A stretch of DNA of 64,000 nucleotides from an uncultured Ruminiclostridium sp. (lineage in GTDB: Bacteria > Bacillota > Clostridia > Oscillospirales > Ruminococcaceae). The notes beneath the pieces were generated by a model. That model worked only from the letters and a program-made list of their open reading frames with translations. It was not told the DNA's origin and searched no databases. Where the stretch lies: NCBI GenBank assembly GCA_947594425.1, contig CANQED010000005.1, positions 108,048-172,047 on the forward strand, in the 5' to 3' direction. Numbering within the stretch: the first letter of the stretch is position 1; the number at the start of each line of letters is the position of its first letter. This document shows positions 46,340-54,708 of this stretch, one piece after another. The position numbers and the translations under genes are program-made.

Positions 46340-47359
46340 ATGCCGTTGCCTGTTTTATTTATCGGTCTAGGAGTAGCCGCGGCTACCGGCGGCTTAGGAA
46401 TAGGAAAAGGCGTAAAGGCGGGCGTCGATTTTCATTCGGCGAAGAATATTAATAAGACCGCAAACGAACTGCTCGAGTCCTCCGCCGACCGATTAAACGC
46501 CGAAAGGCTCGCCTGCGGCACCGCGCTCAGCAAATTAGGCGAGGAGAAGCTTTTTGTCCTAAATAATACGATAAATGAATTTCTTGAGACATTTACGAAG
46601 ATCAAGAATGTGGATTTTCAAAACACCGAGGGCATAGACGAATTAAAAAAGCTGCATATCGACGAGCAAGGCTTTGCAGAGCTTAAAACCATGGTCAACT
46701 TTGCGGGTTCGTTTGCAGGCGGCGCGGCCGTCGGCACAGTAGGCGGAGCGTTAGCGGCGTTTGGCGCATACGGGGCGGCGCAGGCTTTGGCTTGCGCGTC
46801 TACGGGGACAGCCATCGCGTCGCTTAGCGGAGCGGCGGCGACAAACGCCACGCTTGCATTTTTCGGCGGAGGGTCTTTAGCTGCCGGAGGGCTCGGTATG
46901 GCGGGCGGAACGGTCGTTTTAGGCGGGATAGTCGCCGGCCCCGCTTTGATGGTCATGGGCTTTATCGCGGGTCACGCGGCAAAGAAAGAGCTCGAAAAGG
47001 CGCGCACTAATCAGGCCGAAGCGATACAGATATCCTCGCAGCTCGATACCGCCTCGCTCCAATGTCAAGCTATCCGCAGACGAGCATATATGTTTTACAG
47101 CTTGCTTGCGCGCCTCGACTGCTTCTTCCTCCCGCTTATTTTCAAAATGGAGGATATATTCAATGCCGAGGGCGACGATTATCGCAAGTACAGCGCAAAA
47201 TCCAAGGGCGTTATCGCCTCTGCGGCAAGCATAGCGGTGTCAATTAAATCCGTCCTGGATACGCCGATTTTGACGGACGACGGACTGCTCACCGATAATT
47301 CCGAAAAGACCGCGACAAATGTAGAGGACTTTTTGAACAATATGAAGATCAGTATCTGA
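46340..47359 (+). CDS. Glycine-zipper membrane protein, function unknown
   Basis: 339 residues. A short hydrophobic N-terminus (PLPVLFIGLGVAAATGG) is followed by a charged helical part. At about residues 120-215 there is a strikingly Gly/Ala-rich hydrophobic hairpin with GGAAVGTVGGALAAFGAYG and GGGSLAAGGLGMAGG, i.e. repeated glycine zippers. A helical C-terminal part follows, with no signal peptide. Such segments occur in pore-forming and channel-like proteins, so it is the best candidate for a membrane effector in this operon; that is inference. It starts two bases after the TerB-like gene and ends the operon. Confidence 0.75.
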   Translation: MPLPVLFIGLGVAAATGGLGIGKGVKAGVDFHSAKNINKTANELLESSADRLNAERLACGTALSKLGEEKLFVLNNTINEFLETFTKIKNVDFQNTEGIDELKKLHIDEQGFAELKTMVNFAGSFAGGAAVGTVGGALAAFGAYGAAQALACASTGTAIASLSGAAATNATLAFFGGGSLAAGGLGMAGGTVVLGGIVAGPALMVMGFIAGHAAKKELEKARTNQAEAIQISSQLDTASLQCQAIRRRAYMFYSLLARLDCFFLPLIFKMEDIFNAEGDDYRKYSAKSKGVIASAASIAVSIKSVLDTPILTDDGLLTDNSEKTATNVEDFLNNMKISI

Positions 47360-47380
47360 CCCGCGCTAATTTCTCTTTTC

Positions 47381-47476
47381 TCTTTTTTGGGGAAAATCCT
47401 AAGGCGCTGCGCCTTTTATTACGCTTTATACTGCGAAAAATAAACCGTGGACTTGATTTAAGCCCACGGTTTGCTG
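47381..47476 (-). repeat. BspA 3' element, copy C
   Basis: Follows the third BspA-like gene on the minus strand: terminator hairpin AAACCGTGG/CCACGGTTT (47442-47472), spacer, AAGGCGCTGCGCCTT (47401-47415), then AGGATTTTCCCC. Nearly the same as copy B over its full length. It also lies just after the glycine-zipper gene stop and may terminate that convergent operon. Confidence 0.83.
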
Positions 47477-47492
47477 TATTCACTTTGCTTTT

Positions 47493-49865
47493 TTACTTGG
47501 TCTTAACGGTAATCGTCTTTGTAGCACCATACAAAGCGGTCTTTCCGCTCATCTTGTACGCCTTAATGCGGAATGAGTACGAGGTCTTTGACTTAAGCCC
47601 CGACTTCTTGAATTCAACGGTAGAGTTCTTAGCTATCTTGCCGACGCGTACCCAAGAATTGCCGCTCTTCATTTCTATGATGTACCCGTCTGCGGAAGTG
47701 TTCTTCGTCCACGAGAGACGCACCGCGTCCTCAGCGGAGGCTTTAAGCTTAAGCCCGCTCACCGCGCTCGGGTTGGTGCGTACCGATATGGTCTTTGTCG
47801 CGCCGTAGAGGGCAGTCTTGCCCGACATCTTGTAAGCCTTAACGCGGAACGTGTACACTGTGCCTGCTTTTAATTTCGACTTCTTAAACTCAACGGTGGA
47901 ATTCTTTGTTATCTTGCCTACGCGCGTCCAAGAATTGCCGCTCTTCATTTCAATAATATAGCCGTCTGCGCTTGTGTTCTTAGTCCACGATATGCGGAGA
48001 GCGTCACCCGAGCGTCCTTTGAGCTTAAGCCCGCTTACCGCGCTCGGGTTGGTGCGCGCGGAGATGGTGGTGTTGCCGCCGTAGAGGGCTGTTTTCCCGC
48101 TCATCTTGTAGGCTTTCACGCGGAACGAGTACGCGGTGCCCGCCTTTAGACCGGCTTTTCTAAACTCAACGGTGGAGTTTTTGGTTATCTTGCCGACACG
48201 TGTCCAAGTGCTGCCGCTCTTCATCTCGATTATGTAGCCGTCGGCGCTGGTGCTCTTAGTCCACGCTATACGGAGAGCGTCGGCGGCGCGGGCTTTGAGC
48301 TTAAGTCCGGTGACGGAGGAGGGGGCGGGGACTTTACCGTAATCATAGTGAATTGTGGCGCTCAGCAATTCTTCGTTATCTTCATCAATAGCAATTTTGT
48401 CCCATTGTGCTTTTGAGCCGGGGTAATAAACGTCTTTAAGGTTTGAACAGTACTCAAAAGCAATATTTCCTATGCATGTCACACTGTCAGGTATTGTTAT
48501 TGAGGTAAGGCTTGAGCAATAATAAAAAGCCCGATCTGCTATACTTGCCACACCGTCGGGTAAATGTATTGAGGCAAGGCTTGAGCAATAGCTGAATGCT
48601 CTACCTCCGATGTATTTTACTCCGACAGGTATTTCTACCGAGGATAAACTTTTACAGTTATAAAAGGCGGCGTCTGCAATGCCGACAGTACCGGCTTTTA
48701 TAGTTACCGCCATATTGACGTTATCGGTGTCGTTCGTTGTTTGGTTACTGTCTGTACTTTTTTCTCCACCCCAAGAACTATTTTCTTTACCCGCGCAGGA
48801 AACTGCCCATTTTCCCACATACTTTACATTAGATGTCTGATTATTGAGTAACAGGGTGTCTTTAAAGGCGTCGGTGCCTATTTCTATAACACTGTCGGGT
48901 ATTGTTACCGATTTAAGGCTATTACAACCGGAAAAAGCACTGCCGCTTATAATTGTCACACTGTCGGGTATTGTTACCGATTTAAGGCTCTTACAGCCGG
49001 AAAAAGCACTGCCACATATAATTGTCACACTGTCGGGAATGGTTACGGAAATAAGAGTGTCACAATTTTTAAATGCGCTTTCAGCTATCCCTTTTGTTCC
49101 GCTTTTAATTGATGCGGTCGTAATGCTTTCATCAAAGCCGATCGCCCACTTTCCCGCGTACTTGATAGACGTGGTTTGCTTATCGAGAAACGGCGTATTA
49201 TTAAAAGCGTTGCCATATAAACTTGTCAAACTATCCGGTATAACTATTGAGGCAAGCTTTTGACAATATGCAAATGCGTTGCTGCCTATACTAATTACGC
49301 TGTCAGGTATGTTCACTGAGGTTAGACTTGAGCACCCGTAAAATGCATTGCCTCCTATAGTCGTTACGTTTTTGGGTATATCTATGGAGGCTAAGCTCAA
49401 ACAATTGTAAAACATTTTAGAAGGAATGACGGTTACACTATCCGGAATTGTTACCGATTTGAGACTTGTGCAACCTTCAAAAATACTAGAGTCTAATTCT
49501 ATCACACTTTTCGGCAAATAAACGGTAACAAGATTTGAGCATTCAGAAAAAGCACCACCCTTTATATAGGTAACACCGTCAGGTATAGTAACCGTAGTAA
49601 GACTGTCGCAATAACTGAATGCGTTATTGTATATGCTTGTTACCTTGTTCCCATCAATGGTAGATGGGATAGTCAAAGTTTTTGCATTTCCTGTATAAGC
49701 AAAAATTTCAGCCGATCCGTCATCATAACTAAGATATTTATAATCGCCATATGTTTGGCAATAGTCAGACATCCAATCCGCTCCAGCACACACGGTTATC
49801 GCACATACCGCGAACATTGCCGCCGCGAGGGATATGAGCCCCGTAAACAACTTCTTTAACGTCAT
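47493..49865 (-). CDS. Secreted BspA-like LRR / fibronectin-III protein (long LRR)
   Basis: 790 residues: signal peptide (about 1-27, LFTGLISLAAAMFAVCA), a long LRR_5 array to about residue 505, then three fibronectin-III domains like those of the 518-residue paralogue. The LRR array contains near-identical adjacent units (the GCKSLKSVTIPDSVTIISGS type), suggesting recent unit duplication. The frame opens at 49910; GGAGG lies seven bases before the ATG at 49865. Likely surface adhesin. No cell-wall sorting signal is visible. Confidence 0.87.
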   Translation of the reverse strand: MTLKKLFTGLISLAAAMFAVCAITVCAGADWMSDYCQTYGDYKYLSYDDGSAEIFAYTGNAKTLTIPSTIDGNKVTSIYNNAFSYCDSLTTVTIPDGVTYIKGGAFSECSNLVTVYLPKSVIELDSSIFEGCTSLKSVTIPDSVTVIPSKMFYNCLSLASIDIPKNVTTIGGNAFYGCSSLTSVNIPDSVISIGSNAFAYCQKLASIVIPDSLTSLYGNAFNNTPFLDKQTTSIKYAGKWAIGFDESITTASIKSGTKGIAESAFKNCDTLISVTIPDSVTIICGSAFSGCKSLKSVTIPDSVTIISGSAFSGCNSLKSVTIPDSVIEIGTDAFKDTLLLNNQTSNVKYVGKWAVSCAGKENSSWGGEKSTDSNQTTNDTDNVNMAVTIKAGTVGIADAAFYNCKSLSSVEIPVGVKYIGGRAFSYCSSLASIHLPDGVASIADRAFYYCSSLTSITIPDSVTCIGNIAFEYCSNLKDVYYPGSKAQWDKIAIDEDNEELLSATIHYDYGKVPAPSSVTGLKLKARAADALRIAWTKSTSADGYIIEMKSGSTWTRVGKITKNSTVEFRKAGLKAGTAYSFRVKAYKMSGKTALYGGNTTISARTNPSAVSGLKLKGRSGDALRISWTKNTSADGYIIEMKSGNSWTRVGKITKNSTVEFKKSKLKAGTVYTFRVKAYKMSGKTALYGATKTISVRTNPSAVSGLKLKASAEDAVRLSWTKNTSADGYIIEMKSGNSWVRVGKIAKNSTVEFKKSGLKSKTSYSFRIKAYKMSGKTALYGATKTITVKTK

Positions 49866-49948
49866 AAAACTTCCTCCGTTATACCAGATTTTGGCAAAAA
49901 TTTTGCACATGCGGCATTTTCTGCCACAACTGCTAATTGTACACTAAA

Positions 49949-49977
49949 ATAATACCACAACTTACTTGAGTTGTCAA
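49949..49977 (-). promoter_or_regulatory. Promoter of the third BspA-like gene
   Basis: Minus-strand TTGACA (49972-49977), 17-base spacer ending AAGTTGTGG, TATTAT (49949-49954). The -35 lies five bases from the MITE-like element. Confidence 0.87.
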
Positions 49978-49982
49978 TACTT

Positions 49983-50178
49983 ATGCAAGGTAAGTTTTAT
50001 TTATTTTTTCGCCCGAGGGGGTGCACTGTGTCGGCGTTGTGCTCTGTATAGCCTTGCCGGATACCGTGTACGGGACCATCCACGGGCGGGAGGGCGGCAG
50101 GGGTGGTGAAAATGGGACACGTGTACCAAACGCAAGTTTAGCAAATGTGCGAAAAAATAAATGAAACTTCCCTTGCAT
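49983..50178. mobile_element. MITE-like element with 30-bp inverted repeats
   Basis: 196-bp segment bounded by inverted repeats at 49983-50012 and 50149-50178, starting ATGCAAGG and ending TTTTTTCGC, with two mismatches in 30. The interior is GC-rich and non-coding, unlike the AT-rich ends. No transposase and no clear target duplication are visible, so the mobile nature is inferred from structure. Confidence 0.6.
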
Positions 50179-50807
50179 GTACAGCGATGTGCGGCGGTGT
50201 ACATCTGTACTCATTCCCCGGCCCGCACAAGCGCGTAAATTGCTACGAGGTGCGCCGCCGAGACAGGTGCAGCAGGGGGCTGTACCCCTGCTGCTCGCAC
50301 TCCACGCCGAGCCGCCGTGCTCAGCTTCATCCCGCCCGCCATCCCGCTCTACAAGCGGGTTCAGCGCCGCCTACACACGCGCTCAAAATCCCGCAAACCC
50401 CCGCCACACCCGTTAACTTCCCTGTAGCCCCGCACTTTTTCAACCTGCCGAAGAGCAAAAATATCCGCGTACCCACGCCGCAATTTCTCCGCACCAAATT
50501 GCCCTATAATGTGCGCATATTTTTTCAAAAAATACGACTACTTATACAGACGTTAGCTATAGCTAACATTCCTACACGCACAGACATTTGCGAATACATA
50601 TACAGAATTTTGCCCTGTTTTTCTACATATATATTCGCTCCGAAAGGCTCTAAAAATGTAAGCGAATATATTTTAGGAAATCTGAGCGTAATAATTTTCT
50701 CTCTATACTTTAATTTTCACTGTTTTTCTAACCGCTCCCTGCTTGCACGTTTATACAAATGTCACTCTATGCATTTAAAAACCGTATCATTTTTCCCATA
50801 AAAGAAG
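50179..50807. other. Non-coding stretch with inverted repeats
   Basis: No convincing gene: open frames here lack ribosome sites and protein-like composition. The left part (to about 50460) is GC-rich and contains a 10-bp stem GCAGCAGGGG at 50269-50294. The right part is AT-rich, with a perfect 16-base palindrome GTTAGCTATAGCTAAC at 50552-50567 and an 11-bp inverted repeat ATATATTCGCT at 50629-50639/50661-50671. Confidence 0.6.
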
Positions 50808-51085
50808 CAAGCCCAACCTAAAGTTGGGTTCAGTATGTAGAAAAAGGTCGATATAAAGCGGAAGGAAAGAGGAGTTTGAGGGGAAAACCATCAGGGTTTT
50901 CACCCTCAAGTTTAGATAAAAGCCGCTCGCAGATGCGTCATTAAGCAATTTTTAACGCGTTAAAAATTGCTTTAAATCGAGTAAACCCGCTACAGCGGGT
51001 GGTCGATTTTTTGGCAGCTTGTCGGAAAATCCGACCCATAGGGAGGGTTTTTCGACAAGCTGAAGCCCAACATAACGTTGAGCTT
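50808..51085. repeat. Array of strong hairpins, possible structured RNA or repeat element
   Basis: Five stems in about 280 bp. These are CCCAAC/GTTGGG at the left end, a long interrupted stem at 50877-50910 and a perfect 30-base palindrome at 50943-50972. Next come ACCCGC/GCGGGT inside ATCGA/TCGAT with TTTTT (50976-51013) and CAGCTTGTCG/CGACAAGCTG (51015-51061). A second copy of the CCCAAC hairpin lies at the right end, in inverted relation to the first. It lies just downstream of recD2 and may include its terminator. Confidence 0.6.
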
Positions 51086-51093
51086 AAATATAT

Positions 51094-53322
51094 TTACAGA
51101 TCACTCTTCCTCATCTCCGCCTCGAGCATGGGGCGCAGGAGCGAATACCTCAGCACCTTTTTGTCATTGTCCACCATCTCGCGGACGAGCTCGGGCGTGC
51201 TTATGATTATCAGCAGCTTTTTGGCGCGGGTCACTCCCGTATACAAGAGATTACGGTAGAGCAGATTTTTAGTAAAGCCCGTTATCGGGATGATAACCGC
51301 CTCGTATTCGCTGCCTTGGCTCTTATGTATGGTGACGGCGTAGGCGTGCTCGAGCTTGCGCAGCATTTCGGGGGTATAAACAGCTATCCTGCCCTCAAAA
51401 TCCACGGTTATATTCTGCGAGAACCTGTCCACCTCGCGGACAATACCGATATCGCCGTTAAATATCCCCGAGCCTTTCTCGCCCGCCTTTTTCCATACTA
51501 CGTCATAATCGTTCTTTATCTGCATGACCTTATCGCCGACCCTGAACACTATGTCAAAAAATCTCAGCTCGGGCTTGTCCATTGCGGGGGGATTGAGCGA
51601 GGTCTGCAATAGGCGGTTAAGCTCCTTTGTGCCCGCACCGCCCATTTTGGTAGGGCAAAGCACCTGTATATCGTCTATCGGCGAATAACCGTACCGCGCG
51701 GGCAAGCGTGTGCCCGTCAGCGAGAGCACGAGCTGTGCTATCTTTTCCTCGTCCGCGCAAGGCATAAAGAAAAAGTCGCCGTGCTTGTCGCCAAGCTCGG
51801 GGTACTCACCGTGCACTATCTTATGCGCGTTGGTGACAATAAGACTGCTCGCCGCCTGACGGAATATCTCGGTCAGCTCCACATACGGTATTCTCCCCGA
51901 GCGGATAAGGTCTCTTAAGACATTGCCCGCGCCGACCGACGGCAGCTGATTGCTGTCGCCTACCATAATGAATTTTGATGTAGGCTTTATCGCCCTGACA
52001 AGGCTTTCCATTAAGAGCGCGTCCACCATTGACATCTCGTCGGCGATAATTACGTCGGCAGGGAGCGGATTATTCTCGTTGCGCTTGAATTTAAGCTCGT
52101 TCTCGGAGGAAAAGTCCACCTCGAGCAGTCGGTGTATGGTCTTTGCGGGCTCGCCCGTAAGATCGGTCATACGCTTTGCGGCGCGGCCTGTCGGAGCGCA
52201 GAGCAGTATTCGCTTTTTCATACTCTTAAATATACGGATAACGCCGTTAAGGGTGGTGGTCTTGCCGGTGCCGGGTCCTCCGGTAAGTATAAACACACTG
52301 CCGGTAAGGCAGGCGCTTATCGCCTCGCGCTGTAATTTTTCATAATGTATATTTTCGGAAAATTCCACACCCGCTATCTCGGCGGAATAGTCTTTTTCGT
52401 ACTGTGCGGAGCTTTTGAGCATAAAGGCGAGCTTTTTCGCGGTGTACTTTTCGGCGGAATAATACTCGGGCAGGTAGATAAATTCTCTCCCTGCGGCGTC
52501 GACGCTCATAACGCTGTTATTATCAAGACATTCTTTCATGCAGGAATTAAACGCGCGCTGCCCCACTCCGAGATTATCGCACACCGATCGCATAAGCTTT
52601 TCTCTGGGCAAACAGGTATGCCCCGCAAAGGCGTTTTCGCGCAATACATACACTATCCCCGCGCATATCCTGTTTATATTTTCTATATCAAATCCGAGGT
52701 CGGCGGCTATCCTGTCCACCTTGATAAAATCTATATCTATCCCGTCCGAGCAGAGTATATAGGGGTTGCCCTTTATCGTCTTTACGCTCTCGTACTCATA
52801 CGCCGACCAAATACCGACCGCGTGCGCGGGCCCTATATCGTACTCGCCGAGGAACTTTATCACCTCGTTTATACCCGTCACCTTGCGATATTCCGTCGCT
52901 ATGTAAAGCGCCTTGTCGGAGCTTATGCCCTTTACCTCGGTGAGGCGCATACAGTCGTTGTCCATGATGTCGAGCGTTTCGTCGCCGAATGTCCTTACTA
53001 TCCTCTTAGCGAGCGCGGGGCCTAGCCCCTTTATCACCCCAGAGCCGAGATAAGACGCTATCTCCTCCGGGGTCTGCGGGCGTGAGCGCTCACACATCGC
53101 CGCCTTAAACTGCCTGCCGTATTTAGCGCTGGTGATATACCCGCCGCGCAGGGTCAGGTGCTCGCCCTCGTTTATGTCGCCGAGATTGCCCACAACGGTA
53201 ATAAGTCCCTCGTCGCACCCGAGGGTAAGGACGATATATCCGTTTTCGGAATTTTTATATATCACGTCCTCCACCGAGCCCGACAGCTCGGCGGAAATAT
53301 CCGGTTTTTCCTGTTCGCGCAA
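51094..53322 (-). CDS. recD2: RecD2-like DNA helicase
   Basis: 742-residue SF1B 5'-3' helicase related to RecD but independent of RecBC. An N-terminal OB-like and helix-hairpin-helix region (GLGPALAKRIV) is followed by the P-loop GGPGTGKTT (348-356), ADEMSMVDALL (motif II), GDSNQLPSVGAG (motif III) and YAVTIHKSQGSEY near the C-terminus. It acts in DNA repair and mismatch repair. The start is a TTG with AGGA eight bases upstream. Confidence 0.94.
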   Translation of the reverse strand: MREQEKPDISAELSGSVEDVIYKNSENGYIVLTLGCDEGLITVVGNLGDINEGEHLTLRGGYITSAKYGRQFKAAMCERSRPQTPEEIASYLGSGVIKGLGPALAKRIVRTFGDETLDIMDNDCMRLTEVKGISSDKALYIATEYRKVTGINEVIKFLGEYDIGPAHAVGIWSAYEYESVKTIKGNPYILCSDGIDIDFIKVDRIAADLGFDIENINRICAGIVYVLRENAFAGHTCLPREKLMRSVCDNLGVGQRAFNSCMKECLDNNSVMSVDAAGREFIYLPEYYSAEKYTAKKLAFMLKSSAQYEKDYSAEIAGVEFSENIHYEKLQREAISACLTGSVFILTGGPGTGKTTTLNGVIRIFKSMKKRILLCAPTGRAAKRMTDLTGEPAKTIHRLLEVDFSSENELKFKRNENNPLPADVIIADEMSMVDALLMESLVRAIKPTSKFIMVGDSNQLPSVGAGNVLRDLIRSGRIPYVELTEIFRQAASSLIVTNAHKIVHGEYPELGDKHGDFFFMPCADEEKIAQLVLSLTGTRLPARYGYSPIDDIQVLCPTKMGGAGTKELNRLLQTSLNPPAMDKPELRFFDIVFRVGDKVMQIKNDYDVVWKKAGEKGSGIFNGDIGIVREVDRFSQNITVDFEGRIAVYTPEMLRKLEHAYAVTIHKSQGSEYEAVIIPITGFTKNLLYRNLLYTGVTRAKKLLIIISTPELVREMVDNDKKVLRYSLLRPMLEAEMRKSDL

Positions 53323-53339
53323 TGTAGTTGTCCTTTCCG

Positions 53340-53624
53340 CTATACACGTCTTATCCTCACCCGCGGCTCGTCTTTTGTAAGTCTTTCGCAGATAAACTTA
53401 AATTCCTCGCTGTCGCATTTGCTCTTATCGGGGATAATAACGACCTCGCCCCTGCACATAAGCAGAGCCGCACGCACCCTGCACTCGAGCTCGTCGCTGC
53501 TGCCGACACGCAAGTATACCGTCCCCTCTGCGGGCAGCACAAGCTCTAGCAATGCCCTGAGCGCGTTTATCGCGCCGCATATTCCCAAAAAAATAAATAT
53601 AAACAGTTCTATCCCGCTAAGCAT
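53340..53624 (-). CDS. Small hypothetical membrane protein
   Basis: 94 residues; one N-terminal hydrophobic helix (about 5-30) and a C-terminal soluble part with VYLRVGSSDELECRVRAAL and several Cys and Lys residues. I do not recognise it. AAGGGGTGAACGTCC precedes the ATG, and a CCCC/GGGG hairpin (53634-53663) overlaps this ribosome site. It lies between prmA and recD2, 17 bases before recD2, so probably the same operon. Confidence 0.65.
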   Translation of the reverse strand: MLSGIELFIFIFLGICGAINALRALLELVLPAEGTVYLRVGSSDELECRVRAALLMCRGEVVIIPDKSKCDSEEFKFICERLTKDEPRVRIRRV

Positions 53625-53671
53625 GGACGTTCACCCCTTTTCATCAGTATATGAAAAAAGGGGCGCGTCGG

Positions 53672-54634
53672 TTACTTTAGATGGACTTCAAGGGCGTTCC
53701 AGCCCTCCTTTTCCCTTATCTCGGAAATTGTGAGAGAATTGCTGTTAAGCGCCTCGCTGACCTCGCTAAGCCTCTCGGTGATTATCCCCGAGACGATAAG
53801 CACTCCGTCCTCTTTCATAAAGCCCTTAAAGTACGGCGACATAGCGATTATAACGTCCGCGACGATATTAGCGGTCACTATATCAAAGCCGCCGCCTATC
53901 TTCTCTCTAAGCGCCTCGTCCTCGGCGATATTGCCGCAGTAGGCCGTCACGCACCCGTCAAAGCCGTTCTTCGCGGCGTTTTCTTTAGCGGTATTTACCG
54001 AATTTAAGAATATATCGGTCATGACCGCCTCTTTAGCTCCGAGCAATAATGCCGCAACGGTAAGTATACCGCTGCCCGTGCCGAGGTCGAGCAGACGCTC
54101 GCCGCCGTGTATGTGCTTTTCGAGCAGCTCCATAACAAGACGAGTGGTGTGGTGCTGTCCCGTGCCGAAAGACGAGGCGGGGTCTATCTCGAGTATCTTT
54201 CTTCCGCCGCTGTCGGGTACATCCTCCCAGCTGGGCTTGATGATTAGCTTCTCCCCTACCGTAAAGGGCTTATAGTACTGCTTCCAGTTGTCTGCCCAGT
54301 CCTCCTCGCGCACGTTGTCGGTCTTTATCTCAAGGCTGCCGTAAAAGCCGTCGGGCTGCTGTCTTAGCTCACCCAGCACCCCGAGCAAAGCATTCATCAT
54401 CTCGCCGCCCTGTTCGTTATCCTGCAAATAGCAGGTGATATATGTCTTAGTGTCCTTTAGCCCCATCAGGCTGTCGTCCACATAGTCCCAGTTATATTCC
54501 TTATTGCTTAAAAAGTCCTCAAAGTCGGCGCTGTCGTGTATCTCAAAGCCGTTTATCCCGAGCTCGGACAGCTTCATCACAAGCACGTCCACCGCCCTGC
54601 TCTCGGTATATATGTCGAGCCTTGTAAACTGCAT
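53672..54634 (-). CDS. prmA: Ribosomal protein L11 methyltransferase
   Basis: SAM-dependent enzyme that trimethylates ribosomal protein L11. 320 residues: an N-terminal substrate-recognition domain (QFTRLDIYTESRAVDVL onward) and a methyltransferase domain with LDLGTGSGILTVAALLLG, DPASSFGTGQHHTT and VTANIVADVI. The ATG at 54634 is chosen because AAAGGAG lies five bases upstream; the frame opens at 54649. Confidence 0.96.
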   Translation of the reverse strand: MQFTRLDIYTESRAVDVLVMKLSELGINGFEIHDSADFEDFLSNKEYNWDYVDDSLMGLKDTKTYITCYLQDNEQGGEMMNALLGVLGELRQQPDGFYGSLEIKTDNVREEDWADNWKQYYKPFTVGEKLIIKPSWEDVPDSGGRKILEIDPASSFGTGQHHTTRLVMELLEKHIHGGERLLDLGTGSGILTVAALLLGAKEAVMTDIFLNSVNTAKENAAKNGFDGCVTAYCGNIAEDEALREKIGGGFDIVTANIVADVIIAMSPYFKGFMKEDGVLIVSGIITERLSEVSEALNSNSLTISEIREKEGWNALEVHLK

Positions 54635-54655
54635 ATATTCTCCTTTCATACGCTG

Positions 54656-54690
54656 AAATATGCCCGAGCATACAGCAAGCGGGCATATTT
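54656..54690 (-). terminator. Terminator after the chemotaxis receptor gene
   Basis: 11-bp stem AAATATGCCCG / CGGGCATATTT with a 13-base loop, 18 bases after the stop; the T run on the minus strand is short. Confidence 0.65.
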
Positions 54691-54708
54691 ATACGTTGTG
54701 ATAAAATA

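Noticed and set aside
32200..49977. Recurring TGTGG immediately before -10 boxes as a special regulon signature
   Set aside because: It equals the extended -10 (TRTG, -16 region) motif common to Gram-positive sigma-A promoters and occurs at unrelated genes.
49981..50801. Open frames of 60-218 codons on both strands in the intergenic desert
   Set aside because: No ribosome sites, low-complexity Pro/Arg/His composition, and they cross the inverted repeats; they look like chance frames in GC-rich DNA.
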